Below, piece by piece: positions 51,801 through 63,800 of a stretch of DNA of 64,000 bases. Made by a program: the position numbers and the translations under genes. The DNA lies in the NCBI RefSeq assembly GCF_000003815.2, contig NC_049987.1, positions 14,418,266 through 14,482,265 of the forward strand, written 5' to 3'. The first letter of the stretch is position 1. Every line of letters begins with the position of its first letter. The notes under the pieces were generated by a model, which was given only the letters and a program-made list of their open reading frames with translations, made no database searches and was not told the origin of the DNA. This DNA comes from Branchiostoma floridae. Taxonomy: Eukaryota; Chordata; Leptocardii; Amphioxiformes; Branchiostomatidae.

Positions 51801-54800
51801 CACAGGTATTGTGGAATAGATGGACAGATAAATGGAGGAAGTGGAGGAAGATGGAGGGAGGGAAGTAGGATGAAACTATTCTAGACTAGAACTGGTTGCC
51901 ACCAATAGCCACTGGTAGCTCATTGAGTAGCTTTAATTCAAACAATATTGCAGCGTCATGTGTAACAGTTAGGTGTAACACTAACAGTTTGTTCAGTGAA
52001 ATATAACAAGCTGCTGTCATGTGCCTGAGAAACTGGACTGCTACTTCTAAGGGCAATATACTGGCTACGCAGATTAGATGGATTGTACTAAAAACTACAA
52101 ATGTGCTGTCAATTCTGAAACACTTATCTGACGTAAAAATTTATGTCCCAAGACCAGACTTTACTGTTGAAATAGAAATGGTCTTGCAGGTGCCTTTTTT
52201 TCTGAAAATTGAACATTATATGACGGAATTCTTGTTACCTTTCCATCTGTGCAGAAACAGTTTATCGAGGATGTCCATGACAGCGGAGTGCTGGTGTACC
52301 TGTCCTCCACATGGCTGGGAGAGCTGTATAAGATGATCGTCACTGTTAACATCCTGGGGGCAGCAGGCTACCTGCCTGCCTCACCGCAGAGTAACCAGGC
52401 TCTTATAACCATGTTAACAGGTAACCCGGCTCTTATAACCATGTTAACAGGTAACCAGGCTCTTATAACCATGTTAACAGGTAACCAGGCTCTTATAACC
52501 ATGTTAACAGGTAACCAGGCTCTTATAACCATGTTAACAGGTAACCAGGCTCTTATAACCATGTTACCAGGTAGGGATAATTCCTCACCAACCAGGCTCT
52601 TATAACCATGTTAACAGGTAGGGATAATTCCTTACCGACCAGGCTCTTATAACCATGTTAACAGGTAGTGCCAAGTCATTGCATCTAGTATCTTATTAGC
52701 ATTGAAAGTTGAAATGTTTCTGTAAAAATCCAGGTCATAGTTTTGCCTGTGCATGCACAGCAAGATGCATTGTGTTAAAACAATTTTTGAATGGCTCATG
52801 CCCCCCCAAAAATCAAAGTTAAAGAATATTGACCTTCTGTTTCTAAGATTATGTTTTTTTCCTATTTCAGACATTGATGGAATGGGGAACAGACACATCG
52901 GGGGACAGATGATGCACGATGCCACTGTCAGTCTTGTGCTTCCTGTGCAGAAGGATGCTGGGAATGAAACGGCAGTTGCTGCAGGTACAGTAGACACTTT
53001 CCACAAAAATTGCTCAATTGTCGTTTGCACATTTATGAAAATTTTTTCCTTCATAATCTACTTTAAAACTTGATTGTGCAGATTCTTGTAAAAAAAGACT
53101 ACACTTTTGATTTGTTTTGCAGGTTTGGCACTAGTCAATAATATCCTCCTGGCTGGTTGTGTCATAGGTTAGAATCTATCCCATAATATTCTCCTGACTG
53201 TTGTGTTCCAGGTCAGAAGCTAGTCCATAATATCCTCCTGACCTGCTGGGACAGCATGGTGGATGTCATGGCCGTCCCTCTCAGTGCCAAGAACTCAGCC
53301 GGGATCAGCAACATCGCCCTCATCCTGGGGACGGAGGGAGCAAAAGAGCAGAACCTGAAGGACAGAGATGCCATCTGTATGAGCCTGGATGGGCTGAGGA
53401 AGGCTGCACGACTCAGTTGCACCCTGGGTAGGTTTAGGTTTCATAGAGGGAGACTGTGTGTTAGCTGTGCAATGTAAGTCTTTTTAACCTTTAGCACCCT
53501 GAAGTAGCCTTTTGGCACCTGAATCTGTATTGGTTATGGAGTTAGGTAGCAGGGAGAAGGTTAAACAAATCTGACCAAATGTTAAGCAATGTTAATAAGC
53601 AAGACTATGGGCTACTTTAGGGTTCCTGTCCTAGGTGCTGATTTTTTTGTTACTGTTTTTGTAGCTTTCTTGTTCTTGGGTCCAATTGAATTTTGTTTTA
53701 ATCTTATCAATCAATTTCTCCCAGGTTACTCCAATGTTTCTGACATGAGTGAAGTTAGAGGTCTGTGTTATTTGTTTGTGTTAAAAAGGAGTGTGGCTAA
53801 CATGGTTGGTCATGTAACTTTGGTGATTAACAGTGTGTGGTAAAATTTTTGCAGTTCATAACCCTAATGAATTGCTTCATGAATTCCCATCTTTCTTATC
53901 CCATTGATCTTAACTTACAGATTGGTATGACTACTTTTTCCTTCCAATACACTAACACAATGGGCAGTGAGGTACACAAACCACTGGTGCATTGAATCCT
54001 TATAAACAATAGATAGCATTTATCCTTCTTACAACAATGGATTGGACTGTCATCTTCAAGAGTAAATGCACTAGTACACCTAACATAAAAGCTTAGTTGC
54101 ACAGAAACAGTTTTTGGGTGTACAACACAAATCAAAGTAGAATTTTGGAAAAACCTAATTATTACAAATCTTCATACAGTCATGTACACCATAGGTTTCA
54201 AGACTGCTTTTCTTAAATGTCAATATGCTGTATGATAGTGTACAAAAGTACTTTCATACACACAGTTAATAACCATAACCATGTCGTGCTTTTGGGAAAG
54301 GCACTTTACACAACCTTCCTCACTTCACCCAGGTGTAAAAATGGGTATGGGACTTCCTGTCTGTACTTAGTATTTGGCTCTATTAAATAGAATAAGTTGA
54401 GTGCAATACCACATTGTTCTCGTATGTCAAAAAAAGTATTACGAGCCCTAATTCAGGTATCTTTCTCTTATCTCATTCCCCAGGTGTCCAGGAAAGGTGT
54501 GGTGCAGTGTTTGCCCAGTTGGCCAACGCCTCGTGTATATCACTGGAACCCAGCAAGCCTCAGGTATCCCCCGGGGACAAGAAGGGTCTGAAGGCCAAGA
54601 TGAACAAGCCACAGCCCCTCCGCCTGCACGCGGCTCACGTACTGAGCATGGACGCACTGCTCAACACTGGGCTGGAGATGGGCAGTCACTCTGCAGAGTG
54701 CTGGAAACATGTCTTTAGGTAAGGTAAACATAGATTCTAGGGACTATTGAGATGGGCAGTCACTCCCCAGAGTGCTGGAAACATGTCTTTAGGCAGGCAA

Positions 54801-57800
54801 TATGGTAGCACAAAAACACTTTTGCATGGTGTCATAATTTGTGAAGGGTCCTTGTAGAAGGTACGTAACTTTACAAAGTGGCTTGTTTCTTTTTAGAAAA
54901 AGATGCGTAAGGATGGAGGATGACTATGAATAAGCAGATATTTGTCAAACAGATTTCTGTTTGTTTTCACCAAATGAGTGTCAAAACTGATTAAAATCTT
55001 GCATCACATCGGCCCAAAGACTAAGTTTACCTATATTAAGCTTTTGAAACTAAGAGAGTGTAACTATACAGATTTAATGGACTGGACATACGACGGAGGA
55101 ACCCAGTTTCAATTTGTTGTTGCGCCTTTTTTGCCTAAACAAGATCTTCCCAACATGTACATGACTTGTACATCTTCCCCCCCCCCCCCCCCCCTACCAG
55201 GTGTTGTGCCTACGTGTCCCACCTAGAACACTCCCACTTCAGTGGAGGGGACAACCAGGCCAGCCTTCCCAAGGTGCAACACCAGAAGGAGCTTCCACAG
55301 GACATGTCAATGACCTATGATGACCTCTCAGGTAAGGGGTCAAGGCCAACATTGAAGCAAAGCTAGTTTTTTGTGCTAAAAATTCAATGCAGAGTCCAAT
55401 GACAGTTTAGTATAGCCAGCACTGTTGCTTTAGAAGAATTCTACTATATTGTAGGGTATGAAGGCCCATGATGAACTGACTACCATATCTGCTATGTTAA
55501 CTGTAAATGCGTTTGTGCTACAAGAAAATCAATGTGGCTAGTATTCTGTGTGTAGTGTTGCTTGTACATGTACTTGAATGTGGTTTGTCTGCTTTAACGT
55601 TTGTTGTCTGCAAACCCCTCCCTGGTGCTGGACATGCTTATAACTGTATGGTAAGTCTGTGGTACATGGTGATCACTGTTCATTATGCATGAGATGTGCA
55701 ACCTCGAGCTCATGGTAGAAAGCACTTGGAACATATGTAGGATACATGCATGCCATATGATTGAAAACAAATTGAAAATTAGCTGCCAGAGGGCCTTAGA
55801 TTTGATATCTTCTTCCTGATCAACCAAAGTTTTGCGTATAGTTACTGAAAAAGAAATTGTAAAAGTCTCACTGACAATCTTTTACTTATGGTGAATGCAG
55901 GAAAAACATGCAACCTCCTCAGTATAGTCATAGCAAATGGAAATTCCAGACTTGCTGTGATGCAGAACCCACAATGCATGTTGTTTTGGAACAGATCAAC
56001 AGTGCAATGAGCTACCAACAGTTTCTTTGTTCTGCATGTTCAAAGCTTGTTTCTTGTCATACAAAAATAAAGATCTTGTGCACGACAAGTTTCCAACTAC
56101 CACTTTGAAGAGTAGGAGGTTTCTAATGTGACATGCCAAAATGGAAGTCTTTAACTCTTGACCTTTAAACCTAGGTGGCCCTGAAGCCATGTATATGCCA
56201 GCAGCCAATCCGGTGATCCCCAGTATCAACATCCATGAGATGATCACAGAGGGGAGGAAGGAGACAGGACTGGAGATGTCAGCTAAGGGAGGCGGTGTGC
56301 TCAGCTCTGCTAATGCTGCCAAGGCTGTGTACAGACTGTCAGCTGATGTGGACAGGTCAGTAGTTCATCTAAGTACAATTAAGGGACTCCAATTAATAGA
56401 AAACACCTATGCAAGTCATATTTCATTTCAATTTACAGTATTTAAATATGCAAGAAATAAACCTCTATTTTGTAAATTAAGCTTTGATGCATCCTTGTTT
56501 TTATCTTTGCTACTTGATTTCATGATCAGGTACTTACAAATTATATTTGTAGAAGCGCACAAATTTCATGTAAAATAATTTGTAGCCTTTGACCTGTTTG
56601 TACGACTTGACATGTTTAACCTTTGCTCTTTGACCCCAGGTTGCAGATACAAGCCTTAATCTACCTGCATGCCCTGGTGTCTTTAAGTCTAACCTTTGCC
56701 CTTTGACTCCAGAGTGTTTGAGGACGCAGCTACTAGCCTGAATCTGCATGTTTCTAAGTCTAACCTTCACCCTTTGCCCCCAGGTTGTTTGAGGAGGCAG
56801 CTACCAGCCTGAACCTGCATGCCCTGGTGGGTTTCCTGACAGAGCTGAGACAGGTGTCAGCTGACCAGCTGTTCAGTACTGCCCCTGAGGTCATTGACCC
56901 TGTCATGATGCCCAAACCCACAGGTAGTTATCCTATGTGTAAAACATGTGTGTAACTTGTGTAGCCAGGTCAGGTTATGATTATGAATTCATATAATGAG
57001 ACTTCTGAATGAAGAAAGTATTGCAAGTTAGGATGTGTATGTATTTATACTTGAGTTGGGATGACAAGCCATTATGTAGACAAAGTAATAATGAAAATAG
57101 TTTCGCTCAGATCAACTGAAAGTACCAAGATATGCACATGAATAGCTATCACATACTCAAAAAAACTGAACAAAAAAACCCTGCACCAGCATTTTTAGCT
57201 CCCTCTACTCTATAGTCATTCTCGAGGTATCTTAAAGAGAAATAACCTTTGCAGGAAATGGCAGCCAGTTCAGCACCTACCTGCACCTGAGTCACCTGGG
57301 TGAGGTCATGCTGCGCTGTTCCCGCAGCTTCCAGCGACCACTGCTGCACATCATGCGTGCCTGGGGCATCGTAGCACCTCATTTAGTGGAGGTAGGCAGG
57401 ATTCAATTGTTTTTTTTTGTTTTTTTTTTACAAGTAAAGAATTGTCAATCTCACTGTCACTTTGTTGCAACTGTTGTTTTGGGGCATTGAAATATAATGA
57501 AGTAGAAGTATATCATGCTGACTTCAGCATAAAGGGTTGTCTTGTTACAAAAAGTCTATTACATACAGCAGGCCAATAAGATAGTTAAGTTTCACAAAAG
57601 CATTGTTATCTACTATTTATCAAAATAGAAGTGTGTTTGAAGAAGTGTCTGTCCTTGGTGCTGAATCAGGGGTTACACAATTCCTGAGATCAGAAAACAA
57701 AGCAGTTAGGATAGCTATCAACACAGATCTTAGTGGAACTTTTGCTTGCAAATGACTTGCATTTCAATACCCTGCAGACTTCCTTTTGCACAATATTGTA

Positions 57801-60800
57801 GCACATTTTTACAACAGGAGTGTACTGTTCCATTGAAGTTTCAATGATTTTGAAAAAAAAAGGTCTCACCAAGGGTTTTTGCAGGCTGCCTGCCACAAGG
57901 ATCGCCATGTCTCCAAGAGGGCGGTTACGTGTATCCATGACATTATGATCGAGCTGCTGAACAACCGAGAAGAGAAACCGCACTTCAACTTTAACGAGGC
58001 GCTCTTCAAACCGTTTGAGAATCTCCTGTGTCTGGAGCTGTGTGATAATGATGTACAGGACCAGGTAAGGACTGATGCCTGGTCAGTGGGGGAGGGGGGC
58101 ATCTATGTTGGAAGCTGTTCATACTAGTGTGTATGATTATGATAGGTAGCACCTATCACACATCAGCCAAGGAGTCTGCAAGCTCCAACTGACATTTTGG
58201 GCAGTAATACACTTGGTGTCCTCTCAATCATCAAGCACTTTTTGGGGAACCAAACCCAGTTTGGGTAGATTTTGTGGCAAAAAAAATGTGCATGACCCAC
58301 TGTTGATTTTTATATCAGGTGACTATCTTGCCATCAAATAATAACAAATTTGACTGTGTCACAGGGAAAATTGAAAAATTTAGGTGATAAAATAAATTTG
58401 TCTTCTTTAAAGAAATATTTCAGAAAGGTTATTTTTTAATACTATACAGGGAAATATCTTACTACATGTTATATACACCTGGAGACAAATTAATTGTATA
58501 TCAAAAGGGCAACATGCATATACTTGAATATGACAAAAGGTTCTGTCAGAATGATTCCAGACTTTTCATTGTTGAAATTTGTAACTTCTATTTTCTGATT
58601 TTTGTTGAGCACTTTGTTATATGGCATTATTTTATGGCGTTTTTATGTTTTGTTTTCTTCTCATTTTTGACAGCAATTGGGGCTATGGTGTCTTCTTCAA
58701 TGGACTCTTTCTTTTCAATCCCGAAGTATTTTTTTCTCTTCTGTTTTGGGTTTCCTTAACAAACTAACCCCTCTTTCTTCATCTCTAGCTCTGAACTGCA
58801 TTTCACAGTTTTGTTGCATAACCTATTTCTTTGGACACCATCATTCTGGTACAGTAACAATAGAAATCTTATATGTTGTGATAGCATTTTTTTTTAAAGA
58901 AAACTGTTGTGGATCACTCCGCTAATTTGATCTTATATCATAAAGCTCTTGTTCTAAATCTAACATACTTACATTGTACATAGCTTGACAATGTACATAT
59001 TTATGTTGTCAAAAAAGACTTGAAAGAATGTTTTGCTTGTAACTCAAAAATTTGTGAAATTTAGCATCGCAGTATGAAAAGCACTTGTGCATGCAATTTT
59101 TCACTACTTGAAGATTAGAGATATTTGAATGACAATTTGCAATACACAGTGCTCTCGTGAAATGATTTAGAACAGATTTACAGGATTTTGCTGATCTTTA
59201 GTTTACTTTTTTCTAGGTTGTGAGCTCCATAGCCGAGCTGGTTGAGGCCAGCACCACGAGTATTAAGTCAGGCTGGAGACCACTGTTTGGGGCTCTGAGG
59301 GTGGTCAAGGTTTACAAACCAAAGGTATAAACAGTTTTTACTATGCTGTAGATAATGCATTGATTTTTAGATATTGAATATTTTTTTCAAAGGTATTGTT
59401 TTTGAAGATGATACTCTAATCTTTTATTTAAATGATGATGACCAGTTTTCTTCATCATTGACAAAACATGTTGAATGATGTATATAGGTGGACTTTAATC
59501 ATTTCTCTAATAATTTGTTTCAATCCATATAATAAGCATGACTATTCTAATACTGCGGCATACAGTGGAAAAAGAAAAGGAGAATGAAAGCACTGGTTGG
59601 ATTGGACTGAGAGTTGGGGTCAGGGTTATTATACATAATGATTGTAATTTATTGTCAAGGTTGGGGATATAGAGGAAAATTGACAAGGAAATATGTATTA
59701 TCAGAAGAGATAGCTTAAGTGTTATTTTCTATTAATAAAAAGACATTGGATGCTATAGTCTACTGCAAGATTTGGGTCTACTGAGACTTCCATTTAAACT
59801 GTAGAATAGATATGGAAGTAAATGTTACTACAGTATTGAATTGTTTGGGTTGTCAGCCAACAGATAGATGTTCAGCTGTGTTACATAATGAATATCCGAA
59901 AACACAGAAATCAATAGTACAGAAGGATGTAGCTTGTAACTGACAACACAGCACTGCTTATAGTCCACAGAGAATTGTCAGAGATCTTTTCAGAATATTG
60001 TATCTAGTGAAATGCTGTCAGTCATGAGAAGAAGTTGCTACAATGGAAGGGTAATGTGTGCTATTGTTTGAATGTAATGTATTATAATACGACAGTCCAT
60101 GTAGTGTACATGTACATTTTGCATAGTGACATACAAGATTCCCTTTGTAATGAAGTAGCCTTTTTGTTATGATAAGAGGACCAAATTGTTTCACTTATGA
60201 CTTCTGACTAGGCCACGAGAAGAAGTTAATATTTCTTACCAGTATACTGAATACAGTTGGGTAGTACATGTATATAACTGTAACGTTAACTGTAAAGACA
60301 GAGACTGAATTAGATAGTTTATGGAACGATACCTATCTTCAGTCTTTTGTATTGAAGTATGAATAATCTGTACATGTAAATACATTTTAAGTTTATGTCA
60401 TAAACCTGACTCTTGTCATTTCTATGATTAATGTTACATCAGGGAGGAGATTATTTCATCAGTGAGGAGCGCCACGAGCAGCCGACCGCGCCAGTGTTTG
60501 ACGTGTTCGAGGCCTTCCTCGGTACGGAGAATGTCCACGTGTTTGCTAACGCTGCCATGGACTGTATCCTGTGTCTGCTCAAGTTCATCCGTGGGCCTCA
60601 TGGTAAGGAGAACAATGAAGAATTAGTGTTTGCAGGCAAAACCTACTTGTAGAATTTTTTCCCTGGACAATTATGTTGTACTGAGGTCAACTAAAACTCA
60701 AAATGGCTGCCTCAGCAAAAAGTGTCTTGCAGACAACTAATACATGTATTATGTACATTGCAGTCATACAGATATAATAACAGCATTGATTGTCCTTTGA

Positions 60801-63800
60801 TTACCATATTTGTGTAGAAAGCACTGTATTTTTTAATCTGTATATTCTGCAAAGGCCCTTCAGAGTAATGTCTGTAATGTATCACACTTTCACAGTCTTC
60901 TAAAACATGTTGGGATACTTGAAACATTTTCCTCACTGACAGGTTTTACGAGCAGAACATCCAACCATTGCAAAAGGTTAGACTCAGACAAACTTTCCTT
61001 CTTCTCCCCACAGGAGTCCGAGAGGGTGATTCGGACTCAGATGATGACGATGACACTGACAGTGACTTTGAGCAGGTGGAGGCCCCCCCACCCCCAGACC
61101 AGGAGGAGAGTAGGGAGCGTGGGGACCTGTGTCTGCCTGCCCTGGAGTACCTGCACAGGTGTCACAAGACTCTGGCCTCCATGTACACCATGCCTTCATG
61201 TCCTGTCTTCAAGGTGAGAGGTCGATCAGGGTTTGAAGGTCGAAAGATAGGTCAAAGGTCGAAGGTTATCCTTACTTTGTTTAAGTCTATTAGTGCAAGT
61301 ATTAGTATTGGTAGCATCTATTGATAACATATTGGCCTCCATGTACATACAGAATAGAACACAGTGTATTCCGTATCACCTGGGGTACCAGACTGACTGT
61401 GGGTAGGATGGCTCAACAGCTGAAGGTCAAAGAGTGATTGATCCCATAGGAGGTCTTGGATTGAGGGTGATATGCAATACACTGTGTTGTATCTTATTTA
61501 TGTCATACACTTCCAAGAAAACACATGTATCAATGCAGCATTTGCCAGTTGACAAAAGTTGGTGTCCTCAGAAAAAAAATTGTAACAATGGCAATTCCAA
61601 CATCTGAATCCAATATTGAATTTTTGACCGCAGCATATTTGGCACACGAGGCATGCATTGGAATTATTCTGTGGAAGCCTGTGTGATAACAGTAGAACCC
61701 CATGTGATATTCCAAGTTATCACCTGGTCCGGCTATTGTATATCAAAGTAGATGTCATAGTTCTTAGGCCCCCTAACCACTAGACAGCATGCTATTGAAC
61801 TGAAAAATAGTCATCAATAGCATCCTAAGATAATCAGTGTAATTGATTTTTTTCCCCCAGGGTGCCAATCACATCAACATCAACAATGTACTGAAGATAG
61901 ACACCAGGAGGGAAGCCGTAGATTCAGCAGCCAGGAAGAGGTCTACTTCAAGGTCAGGAGGGTCAGAGTATGACAGTGATGATGAGGAAGAAGAAGATGA
62001 AGATGATGGGAGGGAGAGGAAGACGTGCAACTATCCTGTCTTCTCTATGGATGACAACACAGGTAGTGTCTTAGATGTATCTCATTCTCGACCATCTTCT
62101 TGCTGCTTTAGCTTGTAAGCAATTGAAAATCCTACAAAACAAAAGCACCAAGAAAACACCACCGCTGCGAAGATGGCATATATAGTTTGGGGGATAGGAT
62201 TTACATGTATATGCATAGTTGTAGTCTGCAGTCTGGAACAAAGTTGCTAGGTGGCGCAATGTAGTTATCCTAAAGTATAGTTATCCTAAGAGACTTAAAG
62301 AGCACCCTCTACCTGTGCAGGTGTTATCCGGGTGTGGTTCCTGCTCCTTGAAGGGCTGACAGGTTCTGTCACTACCTGCCCTAAGACATACCAGCCTCAG
62401 ACCCTGGAGCTGCTCTTCAAACTCCTTAGATCTGTTGCAGAAGTGCCAGGTAAGAATGCTCACCTGTTTGCACACCTGTTCTATATGTGTGTAGGAACAA
62501 GCAGAAATGGATGCATCAGTGCTTGAGTTGAGTTCATTATTAGTGAAAGCTAGTTAAATCTTTTGGCTATGTAGCATGCTGGGGCATACTATTTTTATGA
62601 ACAGCAGTAGGTCATTTACCTTGCTCAATGTCTATCTCTCCTCAAATATAGATGAATAACTTGGAATGACTCTTTGAAAAGACTAAGTCTAGTATCTACT
62701 ATGATTAGTGTATCAACCAAGACTCAGAACACCATTGGGTGGAATATTAATTGAACCCCTGACCCTTTGATCCAGAAGCTGGGTTTTTAGCCACATGACC
62801 AGGGATCAATTGTATCTTTACACAATGTTTGACAGCTAAATGAATGCATTATGCCAAAGTCCACACTTATACTAGCTATACAATAAAGATACGTGCTGTG
62901 GTAGTACTAGAGTACCAATTGAGAAATAAGTATGTTGAAGGTAACTTTCTCACCACACTCATGTTTTCCCTACTATAGGCCCCCAGTTTGCAGTGTTCGC
63001 CGTGACCCACCTCCTCCTCCCAATGCTACAATCCTGGGTGCGGCGCAGCCACCACGTCCCGGACTTCTGGGACACGTCCAAGGCAAACTTCAAACACGCG
63101 TGCGGCCTGTCCACGGACCTGGTGGTGGAGCACACCAACCTGTTTGCCGCTCGAGACGAGGCCTGGGTGTCCACCGACGTGCCTGTGATGATCCGACAGC
63201 TGCTCAGTCTACTGGTGGAGTGTATAGGACAGCCTGTGGAGGCTATCTCTAGACTAGGATGTGCCTGTCTTAGGTAAGTTTGTTTTGAAGATTCGTAAAG
63301 ATTTAAGTTTTGTCCTTGGTGCTGAAGGTGTTTTCATGTTCTTTGTGCTGACTGAGTTTCCCTGTCCCTGGTACTGACAGTGTTTCCTTGTCCCTGGTGC
63401 TGACTATGTTTCACTGTCCTTGGTGCTGAATATTTCTCTTTTCCTGACTGTCTATCCCTGTCCCTGGTGCTGACTATTTTTCCCTGTCCCTGGTGCTGAC
63501 TGTGTTTCCATGTCCCTGGTGTTGACTGTGTTTCCCTGTCCCTGGTGCTGACTATGTTTATCTGTCCCTGGTGCTGACTGTGTTTCCCTGTCCCTGACGT
63601 TAAAATACATTTACTTGTAGTTAATCAGAATCCCAAGTACAACATTCAAACAATACCCTTGTATTTTCTTTGCATACTCCAGACATCTACTGCTGAGTGC
63701 TGGTCCATCCTTTACGGAGGAGATGTGGTCGGTGGCGTGTGAGGGACTGCTCCACGCCGTCAACGCCAGTCTGAAGAGCGTGAAGCTCCTGATGGCGTGC

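Noticed and set aside
52391-52664. CRISPR-like array
   Set aside because: Units are contiguous without unique spacers, the host is a eukaryotic exon, and the repeats encode part of ARFGEF3.
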